5,998 bases of DNA from Candidatus Delongbacteria bacterium (GTDB taxonomy: Bacteria; UBA4055): NCBI GenBank assembly GCA_028702975.1, contig JAQVNT010000107.1, positions 1 through 5,998 on the forward strand, written 5' to 3'. The notes below the pieces were generated by a model, which was not told the DNA's origin, did not search any database, and was given only the letters and a program-made list of their open reading frames with translations. This document shows positions 1-5,998 of the stretch, in pieces; positions within the stretch are counted from its first letter, which is position 1, and each line of letters opens with the position of its first letter. A program made the position numbers and the translations under genes.

Positions 1-1927
1 CTACGACAAAAGAGTCTCCCGCATTAGGCGATCCTGAAAATCCAAGTACCATAACGGGATATGACGGACCTGCTATCTTTATGTTCTCGCGCCTCTCGTT
101 CATCATGGCGCGAACTCTTCCGTAAGTCTGTCCGCAGACAAAGACCTCTCCGATCTTGAGCGTGCCTTTCTGCACGAGTATTGTCGATACCGCTCCGAGA
201 CCTTTGTCCAGCTTGGACTCTAGCACTGTTCCCAGTGCCTGACATGACGCATTCGCCTTGAGCTCCAGCATGTCGGCCTCAAGAAGTATCGCATCCAGCA
301 GATCGTTTATACCCAGACCTGTGTGTGCAGATATTTCGACCGACTGATATTTCCCGCCCCACTGCTCGACGAGAATGTTCCTCTGCGACAGCTGGGTCCT
401 GATCCTTTCGGCATCGGCGTTCTGCTTGTCCATTTTATTTATAGCGAAAATTATCGGAACTTCTGCCAATAGAGCATGGTCGATCGCTTCATTGGTCTGT
501 GCGTTGACCCTGTCATCCGCAGCTATGACTATAATAACGATATCCGTTATCTTTGCGCCTCTCGATCTCATGGCGGTAAAAGCTTCGTGACCCGGAGTAT
601 CGAGGAAGGTAAGGCTCTTTTCCTTATAATCAACAACATAAGCGCCAATATGCTGAGTGATCCCTCCGGATTCTCCCGCGACCACTTTAGTTTTCCTGAT
701 GTAATCCAGAAGTGATGTCTTTCCGTGATCCACATGTCCCATTATCGTAATGATCGGGTTCCTCTCACTTAGCAGGGCGGGATCTTCATGTTCGTCTTCA
801 TAAAAGAAATCCTCATCATATTCGCTCTCGAACTCGATCTCTATATCGAACTCGGAAGCTATGATCTCGATGGTTTCTTTGTCTAGTCTCTGATTTATCG
901 TTACCATCATACCCATAGAGAAACATTTCGATATAATGTCCGTGACAGGAATCTCAAGCTTATTTGCAAGTTCTGAAGTTGAAATAAATTCCGAAACGCT
1001 CACTACATTAACTTCTATCTCGGTACCGTCTTCCTGCTGTTTCTTTCTTTTTCTCTTCTTGAAAGACTTTGAAGTCTCGGCGCTCATTTTGCTTAATGTA
1101 TCCTTTACGGAATCTTTAACTTCTTCCTGATTTACCTTGTCCTTTTTTCTTTTTTTCTTACTTCTTTTTATTCCGTCGTCAGCAACCACTACATCACCGT
1201 CAGCGACTACTACGGAAACTTTCTTAAATCTTTTCCTTTTAAATACAGCTTTAGTTTTTGAAGCATCCTCTTTTGCAGGAGTTCTATCATCAGTCTTCTT
1301 AACTTTTTTACCCTTCTTATCAGTAGTGTCGGAAGATGAAGCTGGAGTTGTCGGAGGATCGTCTTTTTTGAATTCTCTCCTGACAGGCTTGAAATCATCC
1401 CTTATTCTTTCCGTTGAAGGCCTATCCGATTTATGGATCTTTCTGCCGGGACTTTCTTTGGCGGGCTCAGGCTGTTTCTCTTCTTCAGGTTCAGGTTTTT
1501 TAGCAGGTGCAGGCTCTTCCTTCACTTCTTCAGGTTCAACCTTTTCCGGTGAAGCTTCTTCCGGTTCGTCCTCTTTTATCTTCCTTCTCTGTCTTTTACG
1601 CTGGGCACTACCGTCATCTTCATCCTTATTAGAAGAAAGGATCTCTTCAATTTCCGGGATCCTTGATTTAATGTCTATCTGCTTCTTCTGAGCGTTAGCG
1701 ATTTTGTCATCAGCTTTGTCTTCAGTTTTTTTATCCTCAAGGCTCTTATAACCTTCCGGGTCGAACTTTTTGAGAACTATACCGTAGGATGTTTCATCAA
1801 TCTTAGAAATGATACCTTTAGAAATATCGACATCCGGACATTCGACCTGCAGGAAATCCAATACTTTCTGAGAGGATATCTCAAGCTGTTTTGCGATTTT
1901 TGAAATTTGAATACTTTTACCTTTCAT
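1..1927 (-). CDS. infB: Translation initiation factor IF-2 (3' end outside window)
   Basis: GTPase that places initiator fMet-tRNA on the 30S subunit and promotes subunit joining in the cytoplasm. I read 642 residues without a stop or frameshift, and the frame leaves the window at base 1. An IF2_N-like domain covers residues 1-55. A Lys/Glu/Pro-rich linker runs about 56-305, and a second IF2_N-like domain about 308-365 carries INQRLD. The G domain has all its motifs: G1 GHVDHGKT (397-404), G2 Thr in GGITQHIG (421-428), G3 DTPGH (443-447), G4 NKMD (497-500) and G5 SAHTG (533-537). The following beta-barrel is present to its end near GDSFVV. The C-terminal domains, including the fMet-tRNA-binding one, lie beyond the window. 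An in-frame ATG at 1933 is only 2 nt from the AAGGG ribosome site, so I chose the ATG at 1927, which has 8 nt. It overlaps the upstream gene by 11 nt, suggesting coupled translation. The segment after G3 reads DDRVNAQT instead of the usual DDGVMPQT. Identity is certain; the exact start is less so. Confidence 0.97.
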   Translation of the reverse strand, partial: MKGKSIQISKIAKQLEISSQKVLDFLQVECPDVDISKGIISKIDETSYGIVLKKFDPEGYKSLEDKKTEDKADDKIANAQKKQIDIKSRIPEIEEILSSNKDEDDGSAQRKRQRRKIKEDEPEEASPEKVEPEEVKEEPAPAKKPEPEEEKQPEPAKESPGRKIHKSDRPSTERIRDDFKPVRREFKKDDPPTTPASSSDTTDKKGKKVKKTDDRTPAKEDASKTKAVFKRKRFKKVSVVVADGDVVVADDGIKRSKKKRKKDKVNQEEVKDSVKDTLSKMSAETSKSFKKRKRKKQQEDGTEIEVNVVSVSEFISTSELANKLEIPVTDIISKCFSMGMMVTINQRLDKETIEIIASEFDIEIEFESEYDEDFFYEDEHEDPALLSERNPIITIMGHVDHGKTSLLDYIRKTKVVAGESGGITQHIGAYVVDYKEKSLTFLDTPGHEAFTAMRSRGAKITDIVIIVIAADDRVNAQTNEAIDHALLAEVPIIFAINKMDKQNADAERIRTQLSQRNILVEQWGGKYQSVEISAHTGLGINDLLDAILLEADMLELKANASCQALGTVLESKLDKGLGAVSTILVQKGTLKIGEVFVCGQTYGRVRAMMNERRENIKIAGPSYPVMVLGFSGSPNAGDSFVV

Positions 1928-2267
1928 TTTCATATCCCTTCATGTATTGTTTTAAAAGTTGCCCGATCTGCTCCTGAAGTTCAGACCTTTTTAATCCTAT
2001 CACTTTCACGCCGGCTTTCCCTGTTTCATTACCCAGATCGAAGTTCTCGTCAAGAAGACTGACTTTGTCGTCACCCGCGAGTTTTACGAGCGATCTTAAA
2101 GTATTCGGACTCGCATTCATGTTCACAAGAACAAGCCCGAGCGACTGCGCATTCCCGGCCATTATCCTGTTCTGTCCTATTACAGCTGCGCCCGATCTGA
2201 AAGAGAAATGCAAAAGAGAAACGATCTTCTGCCTCAGCTCGTCTTTATTCTGAATAGTAGCTGTCAA
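1917..2267 (-). CDS. L7Ae/L30e-family RNA-binding protein (YlxQ-like)
   Basis: Small 116-residue protein, probably RNA-binding and ribosome-associated, placed between nusA and infB where many bacteria carry ylxQ (rplGB). Residues about 13-105 read as an L7Ae-type alpha/beta fold: a first helix (LRQKIVSLLHFSFRSG), a glycine turn with a helix (VIGQNRIMAG, 29-38), a hydrophobic strand (LGLVLVNMNAS, 43-53), NTLRSLVKL, then a late VKVIGL strand and a final helix. The G-x-N of L7Ae proteins is visible at 31-33, but the acidic and lysine positions usually following it are not. No signal peptide or membrane segment is seen. I chose the TTG at 2267 because AAAGG stands 6 nt upstream and no ATG or GTG fits the domain's length. 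It overlaps nusA by 23 nt and infB by 11 nt, so translational coupling is likely. The fold assignment rests on pattern and position only, and true K-turn binding is not shown. Confidence 0.72.
   Translation of the reverse strand: MTATIQNKDELRQKIVSLLHFSFRSGAAVIGQNRIMAGNAQSLGLVLVNMNASPNTLRSLVKLAGDDKVSLLDENFDLGNETGKAGVKVIGLKRSELQEQIGQLLKQYMKGYENER
1936..1940 (-). promoter_or_regulatory. infB ribosome binding site
   Basis: AAGGG on the minus strand lies 8 nt before the ATG at 1927 and only 2 nt before the in-frame ATG at 1933. The spacing decides the infB start in favour of 1927. The site lies inside the last codons of the upstream L7Ae-family gene. Confidence 0.6.
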
Positions 2268-3498
2268 GAGTAGCCTTTATATAATTATACTTGCTTTCAT
2301 CCATTCCTTCCATCTGAAGGATCACATCCTTTTCAGTTTCATAGAAAGTCTCGGCGTCTTTTATTCCGTTAGCTGCAAGTAGAGCCTTCAACTCATCGGT
2401 GAATTCTTCCACTTTTTCTATCGTAAGGTTAGTCATCTCCTCATACTCCGACTCTGTCATGACTTTAAGCTTATAGCCTGACACCTCTTCAGTAAGCTCG
2501 ACATTGCTGTTCCTTAGTCCCATAACATCGTCGTAAATATGATCAGGAACTATAGCTTCGGCGGTCTTATTCTCAACATCGAGATCAAGCTGATATTCTG
2601 TTTTTATTCCGAGCAGCCTTGTAATGAACATCTTAGGCTCGTTTATCTTCTGGATTATATCGATCTTCTCTTTGTTGAGCTCGGAAACGATCGCGGTGAT
2701 CCTTGCGCCTCTCTGCCCGACACATGCTCCTACCGGGTCCACCCTTGAATCGAGTGTTTCAAGTATCACTTTTGAACGGATACCCGGTCTTCTGGCGACC
2801 TGGATGATCTCAATTATGCCGTCGCTGATCTCAGGAACCTCTGTCTCGAAAAGTTTCTTTATAAAATCGCTGTCTGACCTTGACACGATGACCTTAACAT
2901 CCTGGTTCTTGAAGTAAACATCTTTAATGACAGCCTTGAGCAGCTCTCCCCTTCTGTATCTTTCATTGAATACGGATTCTGATTTGGGCATAATGACTTC
3001 GATATCGTCATAATTGATCTTGATCTCCCTCGGAGTTATCTGGTGTATCGAACCCATTATGATCTCGCCTATCTTCTCGATATACGTGTCATAAGTGTTG
3101 GCTCTCTCGACCTTCTTGATCTTCTGCGCGAGTATCTGCTTGGCGGCAATAATATGCCTTCTGCCGAAAGAGTTGAAATCGATTATCTCAGGCAGATCAT
3201 CGCCGGCTTCAGCATCGGGGTCTATCGCGAGCGCATCGGTGAGCTTTATCTGGCTCACAGGATTGTCGAAATCCTCATCAGCCACGACCTCGCGATCGTG
3301 CATGATCTCGACATCTCCGGTATCTATATTGAAAGTTACGCTGAAATAATCTTCGGCGTTCTCTTCCTCGTCAAGATTAAATTTCTTTTTGAGTATGCTG
3401 AGAAAGATCGATTTTACGATCTCGGAGAGTTTAGACCTCTCGATCTTTTTCTCTTTGATTATGCCTTCTATGGCGTTCACTACTTCTCGGGTATCCAT
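2245..3498 (-). CDS. nusA: Transcription termination/antitermination factor NusA
   Basis: RNA polymerase-associated factor that promotes pausing and hairpin-dependent termination and takes part in antitermination complexes. The 417 residues are similar in length to Bacteroidota-type NusA and shorter than the E. coli protein. The N-terminal polymerase-binding domain covers about 1-125, with the conserved DFNSFGRRHIIAAKQ near 107-121. The S1 domain is about 140-207, including EKIGEIIMG at its start and IVSRS at its end. KH1 follows, with an intact GQRG loop (261-264) inside DPVGACVGQRG. KH2 is about 300-347, but its loop reads GLRN (327-330) where the family has a GKxG-type motif followed by QN. 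A C-terminal helical, HhH-like region spans about 360-415 (FTDELKALLAANGI). The ATG at 3498 has GGAGG 9 nt upstream. It follows rimP by 24 nt and its last codons overlap the next gene. Identity is certain; the effect of the KH2 change is unknown. Confidence 0.97.
   Translation of the reverse strand: MDTREVVNAIEGIIKEKKIERSKLSEIVKSIFLSILKKKFNLDEEENAEDYFSVTFNIDTGDVEIMHDREVVADEDFDNPVSQIKLTDALAIDPDAEAGDDLPEIIDFNSFGRRHIIAAKQILAQKIKKVERANTYDTYIEKIGEIIMGSIHQITPREIKINYDDIEVIMPKSESVFNERYRRGELLKAVIKDVYFKNQDVKVIVSRSDSDFIKKLFETEVPEISDGIIEIIQVARRPGIRSKVILETLDSRVDPVGACVGQRGARITAIVSELNKEKIDIIQKINEPKMFITRLLGIKTEYQLDLDVENKTAEAIVPDHIYDDVMGLRNSNVELTEEVSGYKLKVMTESEYEEMTNLTIEKVEEFTDELKALLAANGIKDAETFYETEKDVILQMEGMDESKYNYIKATLDSYYSE
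2274..2278 (-). promoter_or_regulatory. Ribosome binding site for the L7Ae-family gene
   Basis: AAAGG on the minus strand, 6 nt before the TTG at 2267 and lying inside the end of nusA. It is the main support for this non-ATG start. Confidence 0.55.
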
Positions 3499-3507
3499 TT
3501 GATACAG

Positions 3508-3512
3508 CCTCC
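3508..3512 (-). promoter_or_regulatory. nusA ribosome binding site
   Basis: GGAGG on the minus strand, 9 nt before the nusA ATG and within the 24-nt rimP-nusA gap. It is an ordinary strong site, and it shows this organism uses normal Shine-Dalgarno spacing, unlike the rimP start. Confidence 0.7.
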
Positions 3513-3522
3513 GGATTTTAGG

Positions 3523-3984
3523 TTAAAATTTAATTTTTATTTTTGCTTTCTGTATATCTTTATAAGCTATTTCAAGCTCTTCCGTTTCAGTCTTAAGAAC
3601 AATTCTATCGGCTTCTGCTTTTATAAGTTCCCCTTCAAGATTTACGGTCTTTTCGCCTGAGTTAACGGACAGTTTAAGCGTCCTCCCCTCGTTCCATGAA
3701 AAGTCCCTGAACTCTCTGAGCTCCCTGTCTATACCGGGCGAGCTGACTTCAAGCTGGTAATCGGGAGGCAGCATTTTCATACCCTCCGTATCCGCCAGTT
3801 TTTTGAATTCCTTTGTTATTGATGTAAGGTCGCCTATGGTCGGACCTTCTTTTGAACCTACAATTATCCTCAGTACCGGGCCTCTCGAATTCGAAGTTAT
3901 CGTAACATCCACAAGTTCCTGTCCGTATTTCTCTGCGATCGGTCTCACCGTATCAGATATTTTAGCTGTGTCTTCCGTAAACAC
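3523..3984 (-). CDS. rimP: Ribosome maturation factor RimP
   Basis: Assembly factor for the 30S ribosomal subunit, acting in the cytoplasm. It is 153 residues long, about normal for the family. The N-terminal alpha/beta domain shows the expected helix, then GQELVDVTI (21-29) and the strand VLRIIVG (37-43). The family signature YQLEVSSPGIDR is at 76-87. The C-terminal SH3-like barrel (about 92-153) ends in the typical DIQKAKI pattern. It is the first gene of the rimP-nusA-L7Ae-infB cluster and sits directly downstream of a terminator hairpin. The start is uncertain. The GTG at 3984 gives the family's usual N-terminal length but touches a perfect AAGGAGG with no spacer. The third codon, ACG at 3978, would have 6-nt spacing. 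No in-frame ATG is available nearby; an ATG at 3997 is in another frame. Function is sure, the first codon is not. Confidence 0.95.
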   Translation of the reverse strand: MFTEDTAKISDTVRPIAEKYGQELVDVTITSNSRGPVLRIIVGSKEGPTIGDLTSITKEFKKLADTEGMKMLPPDYQLEVSSPGIDRELREFRDFSWNEGRTLKLSVNSGEKTVNLEGELIKAEADRIVLKTETEELEIAYKDIQKAKIKIKF

Positions 3985-3991
3985 CCTCCTT
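3985..3991 (-). promoter_or_regulatory. Strong Shine-Dalgarno abutting the rimP start
   Basis: Perfect AAGGAGG on the minus strand directly followed by GTG (3984-3982), then TTT and ACG. The zero spacing to GTG is not normal, while the spacing to ACG would be 6 nt. It lies 8 nt downstream of the T-run of the terminator hairpin. Confidence 0.75.
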
Positions 3992-3999
3992 ATTCATAT

Positions 4000-4024
4000 A
4001 AAAAAAGTGGGACCCTTCCCACTT
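4000..4024 (-). terminator. Rho-independent terminator or attenuator between dxs and rimP
   Basis: On the minus strand a perfect 8-bp stem, AAGTGGGA (4024-4017) paired with TCCCACTT (4012-4005), closes a 4-nt AGGG loop. It is followed by five more T, giving a run of seven T (4006-4000). This is a classic intrinsic terminator 62 nt after the dxs stop codon. Because the rimP Shine-Dalgarno starts 8 nt later, the same hairpin must lie in the leader of any rimP transcript, so it can act as a dxs terminator, a rimP-nusA-infB attenuator, or both. On the opposite strand the stem is followed by few T, so it should work mainly in the gene direction. Confidence 0.85.
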
Positions 4025-4054
4025 CTTTCAGTTCTTCATCAAAGTAACGGTATA

Positions 4055-4083
4055 AATATAAGTCATTATTATGCTTAATGCAA
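4055..4083 (-). promoter_or_regulatory. Candidate promoter for rimP-nusA-infB
   Basis: On the minus strand TTGCAT (4083-4078), a 17-nt spacer and TATATT (4060-4055) match sigma-70-type boxes, the -10 at 5 of 6 positions and the -35 at 3 of 6. The same stretch fits the Bacteroidota pattern TTG-N20-TAnnTTTG as TTG-N20-TATATTTA, with 7 of 8 fixed positions in the downstream box region allowing the two free bases. Transcription would begin near 4048, giving a leader of about 64 nt that contains the terminator hairpin. This is an AT-rich stretch, so a chance match is possible. Confidence 0.5.
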
Positions 4084-4085
4084 GG

Positions 4086-5966
4086 TCAAAGTGAAGTTTT
4101 TTTTACAAATTCCTCAACTGATGCCGCTATACCCTCACTATCTAGCCCGATCTTCTTCATCAACTTGTCTGTGCTTCCGTGTTCAATAAATTTATCCGGA
4201 ATACCTATTCGCTTCAAATTTACATTATTGTTACCTTTGGAATTATAATATTCCATAACTGCCGAACCGAAACCTCCGGTCAGACTGCCTTCCTCCACTG
4301 TAATAATATTTTTGTAGCCTGAATATACTTCATCAAGGATCTCTGTATCAAGAGGTTTTATGAACTTCATATCGAAAACGGCAGGATTAATACCTTTTTC
4401 TTTCAATATCACGCAGGCCTTCAACACCTGATTTGTAATATTACCCACGCACATGATCGCAGTATCCTTTCCTTCGGTAAGTTTCCCGCCTTTACCTATC
4501 GTGACCATCCTGAAAGGGGAATCAAAACCTGAACCTATGCCTGATCCTCTGGGGTATCTTATGGCGAACAGGCCTTTCAGCTTTGAAGCCGTGTAGAACA
4601 TGTTCCTCAGCTCTGATTCGTTACTTGGAGACATTATGATAATGTTCGGTATGATCCTGAGGTATGATATGTCGAAAACACCGTGATGGGTAGGGCCGTC
4701 CTCGCCGACAAGTCCTGACCTGTCTATTGCGAAGATCATGTCGAGTTCCTGAAGAGCGCAGTCGTGGATTATCTGGTCGAATGATCTCTGAAGAAAAGTG
4801 GAATAGATCGCTACAACAGGTTTTAAATTCCTGCATGACAAGGCTGCGGCAAAAGTAACGGCATGCTGTTCAGCTATCCCCACATCGAAAAATCTTTCGG
4901 GATATAATTCAGCAAAGTCGCTTAGGCCGGTACCTATCTTCATCGCGGCTGTTATGGCAACGATCCTCTTATCCTTTTCTGCTATCTCGCACAGGGCTTT
5001 ACCAAAAACATCCTGATATTTCGGACTGTCCTTCTGCTCCTTTTTTTCTTGTGCCAGTATACCGGGATTTACGCCGTGATATGTTCCCTTGTCGTCCTGT
5101 TCAGCAGGCTTGTAGCCTTTTCCTTTTTCTGTAAGTATATGCAGAAAAACCGGACCTGTGACCTTGTTCTTTATGTTTTCTAGAACTTTGACGAGTGCCT
5201 GTATGTCGTGACCGTCCACAGGACCGATATAGTTGAAGCCGAGCTTCTCGAACAATATCCCCGGAGTCAGAAGACTCTTGAAGCTGTCCTCGATCTTGGC
5301 CAGACCTTTCCTTATATGCTTGCCGACTTTGTACTTCCCGGCATAATCCCAGATGTCGTTCCTGATCCTGTTGAAAGTCGGGTCAGAAAGCAGAGATGTG
5401 GTGTATTTTGAAACAGCTCCTACATTTTTAGATATCGACATTTCGTTGTCATTGAGAATGACAATAAAATCCTTTCCGGAAACACCTGCATTGTTGAGTC
5501 CCTCAAAAGCCATGCCGCCTGTAATCGATCCGTCTCCGATCACCGAAATAACTTTATAATCCTCACCGTTTATCTCTCTTGCCATAACGAACCCGAAACC
5601 TGCAGAGATCGATGTGGAGGCGTGACCTACTCCGAACGAATCGTACATTGATTCCGAAGGTTTTATAAAACCGCTGATACCGCCGAGCTGCCTGTTTGTA
5701 TGGAAAACATCCCTTCTGCCTGTAAATATCTTGTGCGCATAAGCCTGATGACCCACATCCCATACAAGTTTATCGTGAGGAAGATCGAAAACTTTCATAA
5801 GTGCAATAGTCAGCTCTACAGTTCCCAGACTTGGAGCGAGATGTCCGCCCGTCTTATCAACATTATCGATAATGAATTTCCTCGTTTCGGCGGCAAGCTC
5901 CCTCATTTCTTCCGTTTCGAGCTTTTTTATATCAGACGGAGAATTTATTTTAGACAGTAATCCCAA
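4086..5966 (-). CDS. dxs: 1-deoxy-D-xylulose-5-phosphate synthase
   Basis: Thiamine diphosphate-dependent enzyme joining pyruvate and glyceraldehyde 3-phosphate to make DXP, the first step of the MEP isoprenoid pathway and also a precursor for thiamine and pyridoxal phosphate. It is full length at 626 residues. The N-terminal half has His42 in GGHLAPSLGT, VWDVGHQAYAHKI (68-80), the cofactor/metal motif GDGSITGG (144-151) with LNDNEMS (171-177), and YIGPVDGHD (246-254). The central pyrimidine-binding part has the catalytic Glu366 in GIAEQHAVTFAA, YSTFLQR (388-394) and GEDGPTHHG (421-429). The transketolase C-terminal domain follows from about 495. Residue roles are by homology to the E. coli enzyme. 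The TTG at 5966 is preceded by AAGGA 4 nt upstream, and an in-frame TAA lies 18 nt before it, so the start is well bounded. An A8 run near the 3' end (4104-4097) encodes lysines. It ends at a terminator and is probably transcribed separately from rimP or read through into it. Confidence 0.98.
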   Translation of the reverse strand: MGLLSKINSPSDIKKLETEEMRELAAETRKFIIDNVDKTGGHLAPSLGTVELTIALMKVFDLPHDKLVWDVGHQAYAHKIFTGRRDVFHTNRQLGGISGFIKPSESMYDSFGVGHASTSISAGFGFVMAREINGEDYKVISVIGDGSITGGMAFEGLNNAGVSGKDFIVILNDNEMSISKNVGAVSKYTTSLLSDPTFNRIRNDIWDYAGKYKVGKHIRKGLAKIEDSFKSLLTPGILFEKLGFNYIGPVDGHDIQALVKVLENIKNKVTGPVFLHILTEKGKGYKPAEQDDKGTYHGVNPGILAQEKKEQKDSPKYQDVFGKALCEIAEKDKRIVAITAAMKIGTGLSDFAELYPERFFDVGIAEQHAVTFAAALSCRNLKPVVAIYSTFLQRSFDQIIHDCALQELDMIFAIDRSGLVGEDGPTHHGVFDISYLRIIPNIIIMSPSNESELRNMFYTASKLKGLFAIRYPRGSGIGSGFDSPFRMVTIGKGGKLTEGKDTAIMCVGNITNQVLKACVILKEKGINPAVFDMKFIKPLDTEILDEVYSGYKNIITVEEGSLTGGFGSAVMEYYNSKGNNNVNLKRIGIPDKFIEHGSTDKLMKKIGLDSEGIAASVEEFVKKTSL

Positions 5967-5970
5967 CGCT

Positions 5971-5975
5971 TCCTT
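5971..5975 (-). promoter_or_regulatory. dxs ribosome binding site
   Basis: AAGGA on the minus strand, 4 nt before the TTG start codon at 5966. It supports TTG over a possible CTG further upstream, which has no such site. Confidence 0.6.
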
Positions 5976-5998
5976 CTTTGTCAGTTATTATTTTTATC

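Noticed and set aside
1137..1691. Long open frame (184 codons) on the plus strand, rich in Ser, Phe and Leu and looking membrane-like.
   Set aside because: It is the antisense of the Lys/Glu-rich IF2 linker. AAA/GAA-type codons read as TTT/TTC on the other strand, giving an artificial hydrophobic frame with no ribosome site.
1931..1933. Upstream in-frame ATG as the infB start (MKMKGK).
   Set aside because: Only 2 nt separate it from the AAGGG site, while the ATG at 1927 has 8 nt.
3043..3660. Plus-strand open frame of 205 codons across nusA and rimP.
   Set aside because: It lies wholly antisense to two conserved genes, has no recognisable domain and no ribosome site, and crosses the nusA-rimP junction.
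3962..3997. 11-codon frame starting at the ATG at 3997, across the rimP ribosome site and start.
   Set aside because: No ribosome site precedes it (only the terminator T-run). Its ATG is in a different frame from rimP.
4028..4066. 12-codon leader frame MTYIYTVTLMKN ending 3 nt before the terminator hairpin, a possible attenuation leader peptide.
   Set aside because: There is no Shine-Dalgarno, it overlaps the proposed -10 box, and it has no run of a regulatory amino acid.
5950..5998. Possible 3' end of an upstream gene: one frame stops with TGA at 5983-5981 (ending DKNNN), another overlaps dxs and stops with TAA at 5952-5950 (ending EGSVGITV).
   Set aside because: Only about 15-50 bases are visible, so the two frames cannot be told apart and no family can be recognised.
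1..5998. Search for mobile elements, CRISPR arrays, tRNA/rRNA genes or a defence-type gene cluster.
   Set aside because: The window is almost fully filled by five conserved housekeeping genes. I see no terminal inverted repeats, spaced direct repeats or foreign genes.

Overview
This window is a compact stretch of bacterial housekeeping genes, all transcribed on the minus strand (right to left), with almost no non-coding sequence. In transcription order it holds dxs (1-deoxy-D-xylulose-5-phosphate synthase, 5966-4086), a short intergenic leader, then rimP (3984-3523), nusA (3498-2245), a small L7Ae/L30e-family (YlxQ-like) gene (2267-1917) and infB (1927 to the window edge, C-terminus cut off). 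The order rimP-nusA-L7Ae-infB is the conserved bacterial nusA/infB operon. The usual ylxR gene between nusA and the L7Ae gene is absent.

Organism: Gram-negative-type bacterium of moderate to low GC. The IF2 region just before the G domain (the 'SEFIS.SELAN' and 'INQRLD' signatures) and NusA (about 417 residues, with 'EVPEI.DG' and 'DPVGACVGQRG') read most like Bacteroidota/FCB-group proteins. The proposed leader promoter also resembles the Bacteroidota TTG/TAnnTTTG pattern. Several family positions are unusual, and an L7Ae gene in this operon is not what I expect of typical Bacteroidota, so an uncultured relative within or near the FCB superphylum is plausible. This taxonomic call is inference only.

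How the genes work together: dxs supplies isoprenoid precursors by the MEP pathway and ends at a strong intrinsic terminator. The following genes serve ribosome maturation (RimP), transcription pausing, termination and antitermination (NusA), a probable RNA-binding protein (L7Ae-like) and translation initiation (IF2). They are tightly packed: the L7Ae gene overlaps nusA by 23 nt and infB overlaps the L7Ae gene by 11 nt.

The most interesting point is regulatory. The perfect terminator hairpin sits only 8 nt upstream of the rimP Shine-Dalgarno sequence, leaving no room for a promoter after it. A good promoter candidate lies just upstream of the hairpin, so transcription into rimP-nusA-infB must pass through it. 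That fits an attenuator, possibly NusA-controlled. Other oddities are a rimP start codon touching its Shine-Dalgarno sequence, loss of the second KH-domain GxxG loop in NusA, and an altered switch-II segment in IF2. I see no mobile element, CRISPR array, RNA gene or new multi-gene system here.
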